Origin: Lichina pygmaea
Taxonomy: Eukaryota; Ascomycota; Lichinomycetes; Lichinales; Lichinaceae
Assembly: GCA_963422465.1 (NCBI GenBank)
Contig: OY730170.1
Span: 2,046,001 to 2,110,000, forward strand
Length of the DNA stretch: 64,000 nt
Direction: 5' to 3'
Below the pieces are notes generated by a model. The model was not told the DNA's origin. It searched no databases and was given only the letters and a program-made list of their open reading frames with translations. Numbering within the stretch: the first letter of the stretch is position 1; every line of letters starts with the position of its first letter. Positions 17,763 to 27,959 of this stretch are shown piece by piece. The translations under genes and the position numbers were made by a program.

Positions 17763-19845
17763 CTACTTTCCAATAGCCTCCGAGTTCTCCTTCGGTTCGA
17801 TCATCAGCTCCGGCCGAACATATCTGACAAAATCCTCCTCACTGAGCGCCTCAAGTTCCAAGGCACTCTCCCGCAGTGTGATTCCCTTCTTGTGTGCGTT
17901 CTTGGCCACCTTGGACGCCATGTCGTACCCGATGATGGGGTTGAGGCATGTGACCAGCATAAGACTTTGAAGGACTCGAGCAGTCAGCCAACTTCGTAGG
18001 TTACAGTTCACAGGGGGTAGGTCACCTCTCGTGCAGTAGAGTGGAGATCTTCCTCTCGTCAGCCCTGATGCCAACGACAAGATTGCTCTCAAAACTACGC
18101 ATACTGTCACTCAGAATGCGGACGCTATGGAGAAGATTCCGAATCATGACCGGTTTGAAGACGTTCAGCTCAAACTGGCCACTCATGCCTGATGCTGTGA
18201 TGGCAGCGTGGTTGCCCATGACCTGCGTGCAGACCATGGTCAAGGCCTCGCATTGGGTGGGGTTGACCTTGCCTGGCATGATCGACGATCCGGGCTCATT
18301 CTCGGGTAGCTGAAGCTCGCTGAGACCGCACCTCGGACCGGACCCGAGATATCTGATATCGTTGGCAATCTTGAAAAGCGAGCAGGCGAGGGTGTTGAGC
18401 GCGCCGGAAGCGGCGACGATGGCGTCATGGGCGGCCAATGCCTCGAACTTGTTCGGTGCCGTCTTGAACTCGGTTCCGGTCATACGGCTCACCTCGGCTG
18501 CGATCATCTCATCAAAGCCTTTGAAGGTATTGATGCCCGTGCCGACCGCCGTACCACCCTGGGCTAGAAGACGCAGATGGGGTAATGTTGCGTTCACCCT
18601 CTCAATGCCACGTTCAAGCTGTGTGGTGTAACCGGAGAACTCTTGGCCAAGAGTCAAGGGTGTCGCGTCTTGCAGATGCGTTCGACCGATCTTGATGATT
18701 TTCTCGAAGTCATGGCTCTTCCTTTGCAAGGCGGCTCGCAGGCTTTGCAGTGCTGGCAGAAGCTGCTCTTCGATCTCAAGCACAGCAGCAATATGCATGA
18801 CGGTAGGGAAAGTATCGTTGGAAGAGGCTGACATGTTTACATGATCGTTGGGGTGGACTGGTTTTTTAGAGCCCATTTGGCCACCTAGGATCTCGATGGC
18901 GCGATTCGATATGACCTCGTTCGCGTTCATGTTCGACTGTGTGCCAGAGCCGGTTTGCCAGACAACCAGTGGAAAATGATCAATGAGCCTCAACGATGCA
19001 ACCTCGGATGCGGCCTCCTCAATGGCCTTTCCTATCCTTTCATCTTGGGGACTGTAAGCCCTTGGTCATTAGCATCACTAGGGGTACTTTGTCATACCGA
19101 GCCCGAATTTCACGTTCACAACAGCTGCTGCACCCTTCAAGATCCCAAAAGCTCGTATGACTGGTGGCGGCATTCGGTCATGTGGCTGATTGATTCGAAA
19201 GTTTTCCAGCGACCTATAAACAGGCCTTGCATTAGAAATAGAGGATTCCCAAGTAGTTTGCCAGCCACCCAGGGCCGGCTTAGACAAGCTGATGCCTAAA
19301 GAGTTCACTAGGGTAATGATGATAGACTACTTGCCGTTCTGTTTGAGCACCCCAGTATTTTCCCGCAGGGACCTTTCAAGATGGTGGTTCATCAGGCTCC
19401 AATGCCTTGATCTAGAGCAAATCCGATAACGTCAAGCATACCTGCACTTCTCCAACGGCATCGGTTTCGGTTCTAGTTCGCAAATCGGCTGCCTGCCACT
19501 CCATGCGTCAGCAATGATAAGTTATAAGTGATCATATTATAAGACCTCTAGCTTCTCAACCTGCCGACGGAGACTGCTGTCATGCACCGGTTGGCGAGCC
19601 GTAGAGCAACTTACCATGGTTGCGCTTACGCTAAGATGTCTCGTTCGATTTTCATGGATAATCACGAGGCGCCAGGGAAAAGAACTTGCCGCGGTTCCAC
19701 TCGCATGTGCGATGGAACCGGCTGCCGATCCCTTCTTCAAATCAAGCCGGGAGCACGCAAAGGAGGTGAGACTGGCTAACTGAGCGGGAGCGAACGCTAG
19801 TCTGGGCCAGGGCAAGCCCGCGGAAGCAGCTAACCGCCACAGCAT
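17763..19845 (-). CDS. Fumarate hydratase, class II, mitochondrial, 551 aa
   Basis: This enzyme interconverts fumarate and L-malate in the TCA cycle. Six exons on the minus strand sum to 1656 nt in frame: 19845-19615, 19492-19442, 19372-19335, 19213-19098, 19043-18026 and 17964-17763. Exon 1 (77 residues) is Arg/Ala/Ser-rich and ends [11 protein letters not shown], a mitochondrial presequence. The core follows: [79 protein letters not shown], the signature [15 protein letters not shown], and [12 protein letters not shown] near the C-terminus. Four introns are GT-AG; the third (19334-19214) starts GCAAGT, a GC-AG intron. Exon 3 is only 38 nt. An in-frame ATG at 19504 inside intron 1 could begin a cytosolic form. 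Exon joins were chosen by frame and by the family's conserved residues. Confidence 0.95.
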
Positions 19846-20025
19846 GTGCTCGACCGCGTTAGAGATTTAGACGATGGTCACAGTAAGCTGGCCTTCTGGA
19901 GAGCTTCCTCAAGTATCGATGAGAATTTGGTTAGGTACGTACCCGTGCCGACGAGGTACTCCCGTACCACCCACTCGTGCACCTTTACAGTAATCGATCA
20001 CGTGGCGCTCAGTACCACCCAACAC
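19846..20025 (-). promoter_or_regulatory. Presumed fumarase promoter region
   Basis: This 180-bp unique sequence lies between the fumarase start codon and the first transposon base. The promoter must lie here or within the flanking LTR. No clear TATA box is visible. The LTR begins only 180 bp upstream, so regulatory influence of the transposon is possible but unproven. Confidence 0.45.
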
Positions 20026-20391
20026 TGTTGAAGTTGGGCAATCTGCAACGTCATACCACGTGACTTACAGAAGGGCGCTAACCCTAGATTGGGAAGAAGG
20101 GTTTTCTTATTTTTTCATTGTACACAAATGTCTTAGAACATCCTATTGAATATAAGATCCTATTGTCTTCTAAGTGCCTCGTCATTCTGAAGTGTCACCG
20201 ACACCGATTATCCCAACAGGTTATGAGTCCGGGAATTCCGTTGACAAGGTTCAATCGACTGTGAAGAAGTCGAAGAAGAAGACGAGAAGAAGAGCCTAGA
20301 GGAAAAGGCTGCAAAGAAGGGCCTAGAGGAAAAGGCCGTAAGGAAGGGCTAGCCACGACGTTAGCAGAAGGCAAGCCAATAGGATGGAAGA
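20026..20391 (+). mobile_element. Ty1/copia-type LTR stub with primer-binding site, truncated
   Basis: A 193-bp TG...CA unit (20026-20218) begins TGTTGAAGTTGG and ends TATCCCAACA, ends typical of fungal copia LTRs. It is followed at once by GGTTATGAGTCCGG, which resembles the complement of the initiator tRNA-Met anticodon arm used as primer by some copia elements. About 170 bp of internal sequence with a lysine-rich, partly repeated GGAAAAGGC-type pattern follow. Then the element is cut off by G1. Only the stub is left; it is an old fossil. Confidence 0.55.
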
Positions 20392-20872
20392 TGTTACGAC
20401 CCAGGAGGAACACAGTCTTTATACTCACAGAAAGCAGCAGACAGGATACTGGATGGAAGTACCAGGCAGCATAACACGGGAAGCAGTCACGTGACCGGCG
20501 AGACCGACCAGAGGTTGCTCGCCGCAGCACGCATATGCGTGAGCAAAGTGAGCAGAGCTCACCCAGCTCGCTGCAGCATGCATAAGCAGTGAGCAAAGTG
20601 AGCAGAGCTCACTGAGCTCACAGACTGAGCACTATATAGTCCGGCGATAGTTCCCTTATGGAATGATTGTCTTCAACTCATGTTGTGATCCAGACAACTA
20701 GATCTACTTCAATACAATCTTGTACGAAGCCACTGATCAGGTGTCATCACCACCACGTTCCACCAAACCCCTTCATACTCCTTGACACTCCTCTCCTGCG
20801 AAAACCAACCCGCCTTCCGTATCTCACCCTAATCCTATACTCGGATAGGACAGTACAGTACAGACCGCAATA
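20392..20872 (+). repeat. G1 5' LTR (481 bp)
   Basis: It begins TGTTACGACCC and ends next to the primer site ACTTTGAAGACC. The U3 part holds a 50-bp tandem duplication: GTGAGCAAAGTGAGCAG recurs at 20539 and 20589. A TATA-like CACTATATAGT follows at about 20629. The 3' LTR has only one unit. Differences between the two LTRs are nearly all transitions, many at CpG in this copy. Confidence 0.88.
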
Positions 20873-23243
20873 CTTTGAAGACCCTCAAGGATGAGTACCT
20901 CAGGAGCAACCAACCCCAGATTCCCAGATGGAAAGATTAGCGTCACCAAGCCAGACCTGTTCTACAGTGAAAGAAACAAGGTTGACGACTGGCTCATACA
21001 ACTCCAAGTCTACTTTCAATTCCAACCAGAGACGAAGCTGCCTAAGGAAAAGTAGCCCCTCTTCGTAACCACTTACATGAGAGGTAATGCTTATTGATGG
21101 ATCAAGCCCTACATCAAGAAACATCCCTCAGGAAACAGAGACCACGACAGCATGACAGAATGGATGACGAAATGGACATGATTCAAGGACAAGATCAAAA
21201 GGATCCTTGGACTATCTAACAAAAACAAAGTGGCTATACGAATGATCCAGCACATCAAACAACAACGCTCAGCCGCAGAGTACACCACGTAGTTCAAACA
21301 ATACTCAGTACTGACTGATTAGGACAACAACACCCTGATAGTCATGTACCAACATGGACTCAAGGAAAACATGAAGGATAAAATCACCTTTGACAGACAA
21401 ACAGTCGACACACTGGATAAGCTTATCACACAAGCAATCAACATCGATGACAAGCTATTCAAGCGAGTGATAGAGAAACACCATAACAGAGGATACAGCT
21501 ACCCTGCATGGCATGTGAGCAACCACTACAAGCCACCTAACAAGACACCACCACATGACCCATATGGCTACGCACCCATGGAGCTGGATGCAGTCCACCA
21601 CAGAGGAAGGTTCACGAAGGGAAGGAACAACAAGAAGGGGAAAGCACTGAAGTGCTATACCTGTGGCAAGCTAGGCCACATGGTGAAAGACTATTGTTTA
21701 AAGAACAAGGTGTACTGACAGTAACTTAATACGCTCAACAGAGACTAGAATGTCATCAAGCCAGAGGACCCACCAGGAGAGGCTCAGCTATCTCTTGAAC
21801 AATAGGATAACTACGATCAGACATTGGAAGTAGCCCACTAACTGGCAACATCAGGAGGCAAGGATCTACCAGAACAGACAGGTCAGGACAAGAGACAGGA
21901 GCCTTTAACTATCTCTGATAGGGACTGAGACAAACCCATGTCTATCAAAGAAGAAATACTACAAGGAAGCTATACTTACAGCATGGACTCATGAAACCTA
22001 CGGCATGGCAAACTACAGTGGAGGTTTTGCACAAAGCACTACTGCACCTACCATGAACAACTACAAAGGTACGGAGGACATTCACCCTACCACACCACCT
22101 GCCACAAGTATTAGGTCAATTGCAAGAAGGATGCGTGTGAGATCTATCTCTGGGATAAACACCAACACACCGCATTCCCCGGGCACATACATGATTGGCA
22201 TGAACACCTCATATTCCTACAGCAAGACAACAACCACAACTGCTACATCAACAATTGGTAGTACTGCCTCAAGCCTGGATGTGACAAGCATCAGCAAGAC
22301 AAATTCATGAACAGATTCCTCAGAACTGATAGGAATAGCTGGACCTATTGCCCAGTCAGTGGAAAGACACTTCAATCAGGAAAAGATTGAACTCCCTTGT
22401 CAAGGGGCAACATCGGGAGCTCAACAACATAACTCCTAGCAATGTAAAGCACCTGCGATTGCCTGTGTCACTACACACCAACACGCCAGTACGGATATAC
22501 GCACTTGTTGACTCTGGAGCCAGTGGAAACTGTATTTCAAGACAACTTTACAACACCCTCGGCACTGGAAGAAGACGCAAGCGGCAGTCCTACCAGCTTA
22601 CGATAGCAAATAGACAGACAGAGCTAGTCTGCCATGAGATGTAGCCAATGGAAATAATTACCAGACACCATGCTGAAAGGATCCACCTTGATATTGTCGA
22701 GTTCACCACTCAGGATATTTATTTGGGGATGCCTTGGCTAAAGAAGCATAACCCAGTTGTTAACTGGAGGACAGGAGTACTTATGTTTAGGAACTGCACT
22801 AACAACACAGCTCAGACCTGTTACCAGCCGCAGAAGTTGTGGACAGATGAGGGAAGAAGTTCTTAGTGGAACCTCACTGACAGAAACAACAACTCTCAAG
22901 AGAAGAGGTCTGCCTTGACAGGCACACCCCAGAACCAGGTGGCCAAACAGTCAGAGATAAAGAGAGAGGAAGTTATTAACTCTCTGGAGATCCCTGAAGA
23001 GTACTGACCTGGGTATGCTAACCTCTTTCAGGAAAAGACAACAACAGCAGTGTTGCCTAAGCACCAACCTTGAGATCATGAGATCAAGTTACAACCAGAG
23101 ACAGAGCCAGGATTTAGACTAATTTACCAGTTATCAGAGAAAGAGCTCCAAGTACTTCGCGAGTACCTGGAGGAAAACCTGAAAAAGAGTTTCATTCAAG
23201 AATCTTAATCGCCAGCAGGATACCCAATACTATTTGCACTAAA

Positions 23244-23661
23244 TTTTATTTTTTTTATTTTATTTGATTCTTACACTGGTAGTAGCTTTACAGCCATGCA
23301 GATCTTCTAGCTAATAGTGAACTCCTTCAGAAAACCTTTGAAGGGATAAAAACTGAAGGCAGGGTGTGACTAGGGAATGTAACAAAAGGAATCTTGAAGT
23401 TTCTGGTAAGAGAAGAGAATCTAGGTATTGGATTGGGAATAGTGGAGTTTGAAAGCTAGATTAAACTGGTTTAGTCTTTTCAAAGACATAAAGCAGTACA
23501 AGAACTTCTGTAGTAGCTCTGGGTTTGAAATAATAGTGGTGAAGTCTTGGGGATTAAAAGAGACTTGTTGTCTTTGTCTTGAATAAAGAGAGCATGAAGA
23601 GGTGATATGTTTTGCAGTTTCTTCTGCTTGGCCACACACACATAGTGGGGTAGGGAAGTCC
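23244..23661 (-). mobile_element. 5'-truncated LINE-A tail inserted in G1
   Basis: It contains 418 bp of LINE-A 3' end on the minus strand: the last ORF2 residues (CVCGQAEETAKHITSSC to SNT), the 3' UTR, and an A/T-rich tail at the left. It is flanked by the 12-bp duplication ATTTGCACTAAA (23232-23243 and 23662-23673), so it is a bona fide target-primed insertion into the gypsy RT region. Confidence 0.93.
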
Positions 23662-25422
23662 ATTTGCACTAAAGAAAGACAGAAGTCTTTGACTTTGTGT
23701 GGATTACAGGAAACTCAACAACATTACTATCAAAAACTAATATCTGTTGCCAAATGCGAACAAATTGCAAGACAAGATCAGCCAAGCTACAACCTTCACC
23801 AAGCTGGACTTGAAAGAAGTATACAACCTGATACACATGAAAGAAGGAGAAGAATGGAAGACAGCCTTCAGAACCTGATACAGACACTATGAGTATCTGG
23901 TTATACTATTCAGACTCACAAACACACCAGCAACATGTCAAGCATTGATCAACAACATCATCAGAGCATACCTGGACCAAACAGCTATCACCTACTTGGA
24001 CAACATTCTTGTCTACTCGAACACGCAACAGAAACATACTAAACATGTGAAGGATATTCTACGATGCCTACAAGAGGTAGAGCTCAAGCTCAACCTGAAG
24101 AAATACAAGTTCAACAAACCAGAAGTTAAATTCCTCAGATACATCATAGGAATTGAAGAGATCAAGATTGACTCTGAGAAAATTAAAGTGATTTAACAAT
24201 AGCCAACACTGACATCAGTTAAGGAAGTACAAGCCTTCCTAGGATTTGCCAACTTCAACTGACAGTTCATTAAGAACTACTCACAGACAGTAACACTACT
24301 GACAGAACTTACAAAGAAGAATGTGGAGTACTGGTGGACAGAGAGATAACAAAAAATATTCCAGCAGCTCAAGGACACTTGCGCCAAGGAACCAGTTCTC
24401 CTCAACTTCAAGACAGACCAACTGACACAAATCAAAACAGACACTTCAGACCAAGCAGTGGGAGTATGTCTATACCAACAGGTAGACAACAAGTGATACC
24501 CAGTTACCTACTACTCACAGAAAATAACACAAGTGGAACAGAACTATGATATCCACAACAAAGAGCTACTGGCAGTCATCAACACACTTGAACACTGGAG
24601 AGTGTACACAGAAAGCAGTTCTGAACTCACCATTCTCACAGACCACAAGAATCTGACAACATTCACAACAACCAAGAAGTTGAACAGATAACAAGTCAGA
24701 TGGGCTGAACTCCTAGGGCAACACAAGTTCAAGATCTTGTACACCCCTGGAAAAGACAATAGGAAAGCAGACACACTAAGCTGACAAAAAAACTACATGG
24801 AAGATGATGAACGCCAAGGAACAATCTTACAGTAGGACTAGCAAGGAAACCTGGTACCTTGACCACAGATCAACAAGCTCACAGCAGAAGACACTGAAGA
24901 ATTAATAAGGAACTACTATGACAATCCAGCACATAGTCACCCAGGAATCACTAAAACTACAGACCTTATCCAACAGACAGGGAACAATATCATCAAACTC
25001 TGACAATATATCACAAGCTACATCAGCAAATGTCTACTATGCCAGAAAAACAAACATGGAAGACACAAGCTATATGGAGAAGGACACTCAAACATGATAC
25101 CAAGAGGCCTGTGGGAAGACATGTCAATGCACTTCATCACGAAGCTGCCCAAGTCCAAAGACCCAGTCACAGGAATCACCTACAACTTGATTATAGTGAT
25201 AGTGGACAGATTCAAAAAATATCTGATAGTAGTACTATTCAAGAAGACCCACACAGCAGAACAGTTGGGACACCTCTTACTGGACAGATTAATCAGAGAC
25301 CACAGAGTTCTAATCATGATTATTACAGACAGAGACAAACTCTTCACATCCAACTACTGGAAGACAATCAGTGCAGCCATGGGAACAAAACCCAAAATGT
25401 CTACAGTCTATCACCCACAAAC

Positions 25423-25852
25423 AGGGGTGGCATGGTGTAGCAGGAAGCTGGTGAGAGTTTCCCACTACATGGCACCTATGACCTGGAACTAGTGGTGTCA
25501 GGCCTGGAGAACCTGACTAAACTAGTTGTCAGTTTGAATCTGACCCACCCCACATTCTGCCACAAAAACCCCTGAGATTTATAGAACTTGTCTAAGATGT
25601 ACTCCTTGCAAGATGTATGAAAACCCCCAAGAAATAGCTCACCCAATATCTGTCAAGATCCACAAAACCCTTATTACTGTGGTTTTCCTATTTCCCCTAC
25701 AGGGTTTGGGGTTTTCCCACAGTACGTACACTACAAACCACGGGGTGTACAGTAAATGTGTGAGGTCCCCGAGTCAAGTCTACCAGAGACAAAAATCCTT
25801 CAAGAAGTTCTGCATAGCTTAACAGCCAAATCAGTGTAAGAATCAAATCAAA
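25423..25852 (+). mobile_element. SINE copy 2, in G1 integrase region
   Basis: It is 430 bp with the same tRNA-like head and AATCA tail as copy 1. The 13-bp target duplication ATCACCCACAAAC is at 25410-25422 and 25853-25865. Confidence 0.92.
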
Positions 25853-26692
25853 ATCACCCACAAACTGACAGCCAGACAGAGTGAGCAAACCAAGTCCTGG
25901 AGACTTATTTGCAGTATTACATCAACCAGACCCACAGTAATTGGGTACAGTTATTACCAGTGGCACAGCTGGCAATCAACCAGCACAGATCAGACTCAAC
26001 AAAGGAATCACTATTCTTTGCTAATTTTGGACAACATGTGAACATCAGAATGCCAAGTAGAGCTTCACCAAACACAGAGAAAGCACTCCAATATAACAAG
26101 CTCCTGCAACAAACACACACAATGATAAGGCACTACCTTCAAGAGACCTCGGAAAACATACAGTGTCAAATAGACAAAAAATTGAAAATGGCACCTCAGC
26201 TAAAGAAGGGGGATAAAGTCTACCTCCTCACAAAAAATTGGAAAACAAAAAAGCCAAAAACAAAGAAACTTGACAATATCAAGGTCGGACTATTTTCAGT
26301 CAAAGAGAAAACAGGACCAGTTAACATCAAGATACGACTACCAAGGGATGCCAGAGTCTATCTAAACTTTCATATATCAATGATTGAACTAGCTGACCAG
26401 AGCACACCCTTGCAGAAGACATTCTATTACCAACCTGAAGAAGAACAAGAGTTTGAAGTTGAACAGATCCTGGCTAGAAAAGGTTAGCAATACCTTGTCA
26501 AGTGGAAAGAATACCCAGACTTGGAGAATACCTGAGAACCACTCAAGAACCTTGCGAACTGCCAGCTTCTTCTGCAACAGTTTTGGCAGGAGCAGGACTG
26601 AACAGCTCAGCCTGCAGGAGGGATGTGTCAATAACTGATCAAGTCAAATCCTTACTATCTGACTCTATCTCTTTCACTAGACACTGAAGCTT

Positions 26693-26920
26693 CTACCTTG
26701 TACAGACCTCAGCATCTTCCAACAGCTTTTGCTTCCAAGACAGATGAACTTGCACTGTGGCAAGTTGTTTGAAGAGTGTGTCACATGTTACCTCTTCAGT
26801 GGCCACATCCTCACAAAAGTTATCCTGGGATATGTTCAGAGATTCCCAGGACACAGAGACATAAGACCTCCTGCACTGAGTGCACACAGTACATTTTAAC
26901 TTATCATCTTCTCCTAGCAT
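26693..26920 (-). other. Antisense small frame of G1 (Cys motif plus SWESL)
   Basis: It lies between the chromodomain and the 3' LTR, antisense to pol. It begins MLGEDDKLKCTVCTQC and contains SWESLN followed by an acidic, coiled-coil-like stretch. The same frame occurs in G2 (from 48562) and G3 (from 53301). The Cys-x2-Cys plus SWESL pattern resembles small hypothetical proteins common in fungal genomes. It is part of a fossil; whether it was ever translated is unknown. Confidence 0.5.
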
Positions 26921-27028
26921 CTGGAAGCACAGACAACCACAGAAAACACAAAAATCACAGGGCTCCCACACGACTTTGGAGACATAACCAAGTTTCATCA
27001 AGACAATGAAAGATGGAGAGGAGGATAG

Positions 27029-27459
27029 TGTTATGACCCAGGAGGAACACAGTCTTTATACTCACAGAAAGCAGCAGACAGGATACTGGACAGAAGTACC
27101 AGGCAGCATAACACAGAAACCAGTCACATGACTGGCAAGACTGACCAGAGGTTGCTTGCCACAGCACACATATGTGTGAGCAAAGTGAGCAGAGCTCACT
27201 GAGCTCACAGACTGAGCACTATATAGTCTGGCGATAGTTCCCTTATGGAACAATCATCTTGAACTCATGTTGTGATCCAGACAACTAGATCTACTTCAAT
27301 ACAATCTTGTACAAAGCCACTGATCAGGTGTCATCACCACCATGTTCCACCAAACCTCTTCACACTCCTTGACACTCCTCTCCTGCGAGAACCAACCCGC
27401 CTTCCACATCTTGTGCTAATCCTATACTTGGATAGGACAGTACAGTACAGACTGCAACA
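27029..27459 (+). repeat. G1 3' LTR (431 bp)
   Basis: It begins TGTTATGACCC directly after the purine tract GATGGAGAGGAGGATAG and ends CTGCAACA. It is 50 bp shorter than its partner because it has one copy of the U3 tandem unit. It is CpG-poor where the 5' LTR is CpG-rich, for example CACATATGTG against GCATATGCG. Confidence 0.88.
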
Positions 27460-27959
27460 ATTGGATGTTGGGGGATCTGGGAGCCAGTATAGAGATTGGT
27501 ACTCTAGAGTTGTATTGAGGATGACTGGGTTTTTTCTTTTTTGAGGCCATGGCTCTGGGTGTCCAGTAGTGATATCTTTAGGGAGTTGAGAGAGTTGAGG
27601 GAAAGAGAAGAGTACTCTGACTTCCCAGCAGTAGTGATCTAGCTCTGAGTCCAGACCTCAGAGCTAGACTTTCCTGAGGAGCTTCTTCCCTCTAAGTTCT
27701 GAGGTAGGTCTGGGAATAATCACCTAGACTAGAGACCAGACCCCCTATCTAGACTTTCCTTGAATTCTTGGATTCTGCCAGCCAAGAGTAGAGCTCAAGT
27801 TATTCCACTTTTCCACTCTCTGTTTTCCTCTTGAACTGGGAGTACTTACTCAATCCTGGGACCACACCCCAAGACTGAGTGTTCCTAGGTAATTGGGGCC
27901 TGTCCCCAGTTCTCCAGAAAACCACTGGCCTCTCTCTCTCTTGTTATTGGTAGTCTGTT

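Larger units (their letters stand above)
20392..27459 (+). mobile_element. G1: Ty3/gypsy chromodomain element, fossil with both LTRs
   Basis: A 7.1-kb element (6.2 kb without its two later insertions) runs LTR to LTR. In order: 5' LTR; gag from about 20891 with a CCHC knuckle near 21655-21700; an extra domain of Trp/Cys/Cys/His repeats (about 22000-22380); protease with a DSGASG motif (about 22500); reverse transcriptase (23000-24200); RNase H (24240-24800); integrase (24840-26400); chromodomain (about 26450-26580); an antisense small frame; a purine-rich tract; and the 3' LTR. A LINE-A tail and SINE 2 are inserted in pol. It is broken many times (well over ten breaks), mainly by C-to-T and G-to-A transitions. 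Left flank (copia stub) and right flank (LINE ORF1) do not share a target duplication. The chromodomain places it with chromoviruses; the extra domain resembles that described for Magnaporthe Pyret. Confidence 0.9.

Noticed and set aside
19044-19056. Alternative acceptor CTTACAG for fumarase intron 4
   Set aside because: It would put the next exon out of frame. The downstream CCCCAAG acceptor gives the conserved [16 protein letters not shown] reading.
19078-19308. Reading the fumarase frame straight through 19098-19308 as one exon ([14 protein letters not shown]...)
   Set aside because: These residues do not fit fumarase. Splicing at TTTATAG|G (19213) to the upstream CG|GCAAGT donor restores the conserved WGAQTERSLENF.
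25423-25560. SINE head considered as a functional tRNA gene
   Set aside because: It is repeated six times with target duplications and an A-rich tail, and the internal distance between boxes is too long for a normal tRNA.
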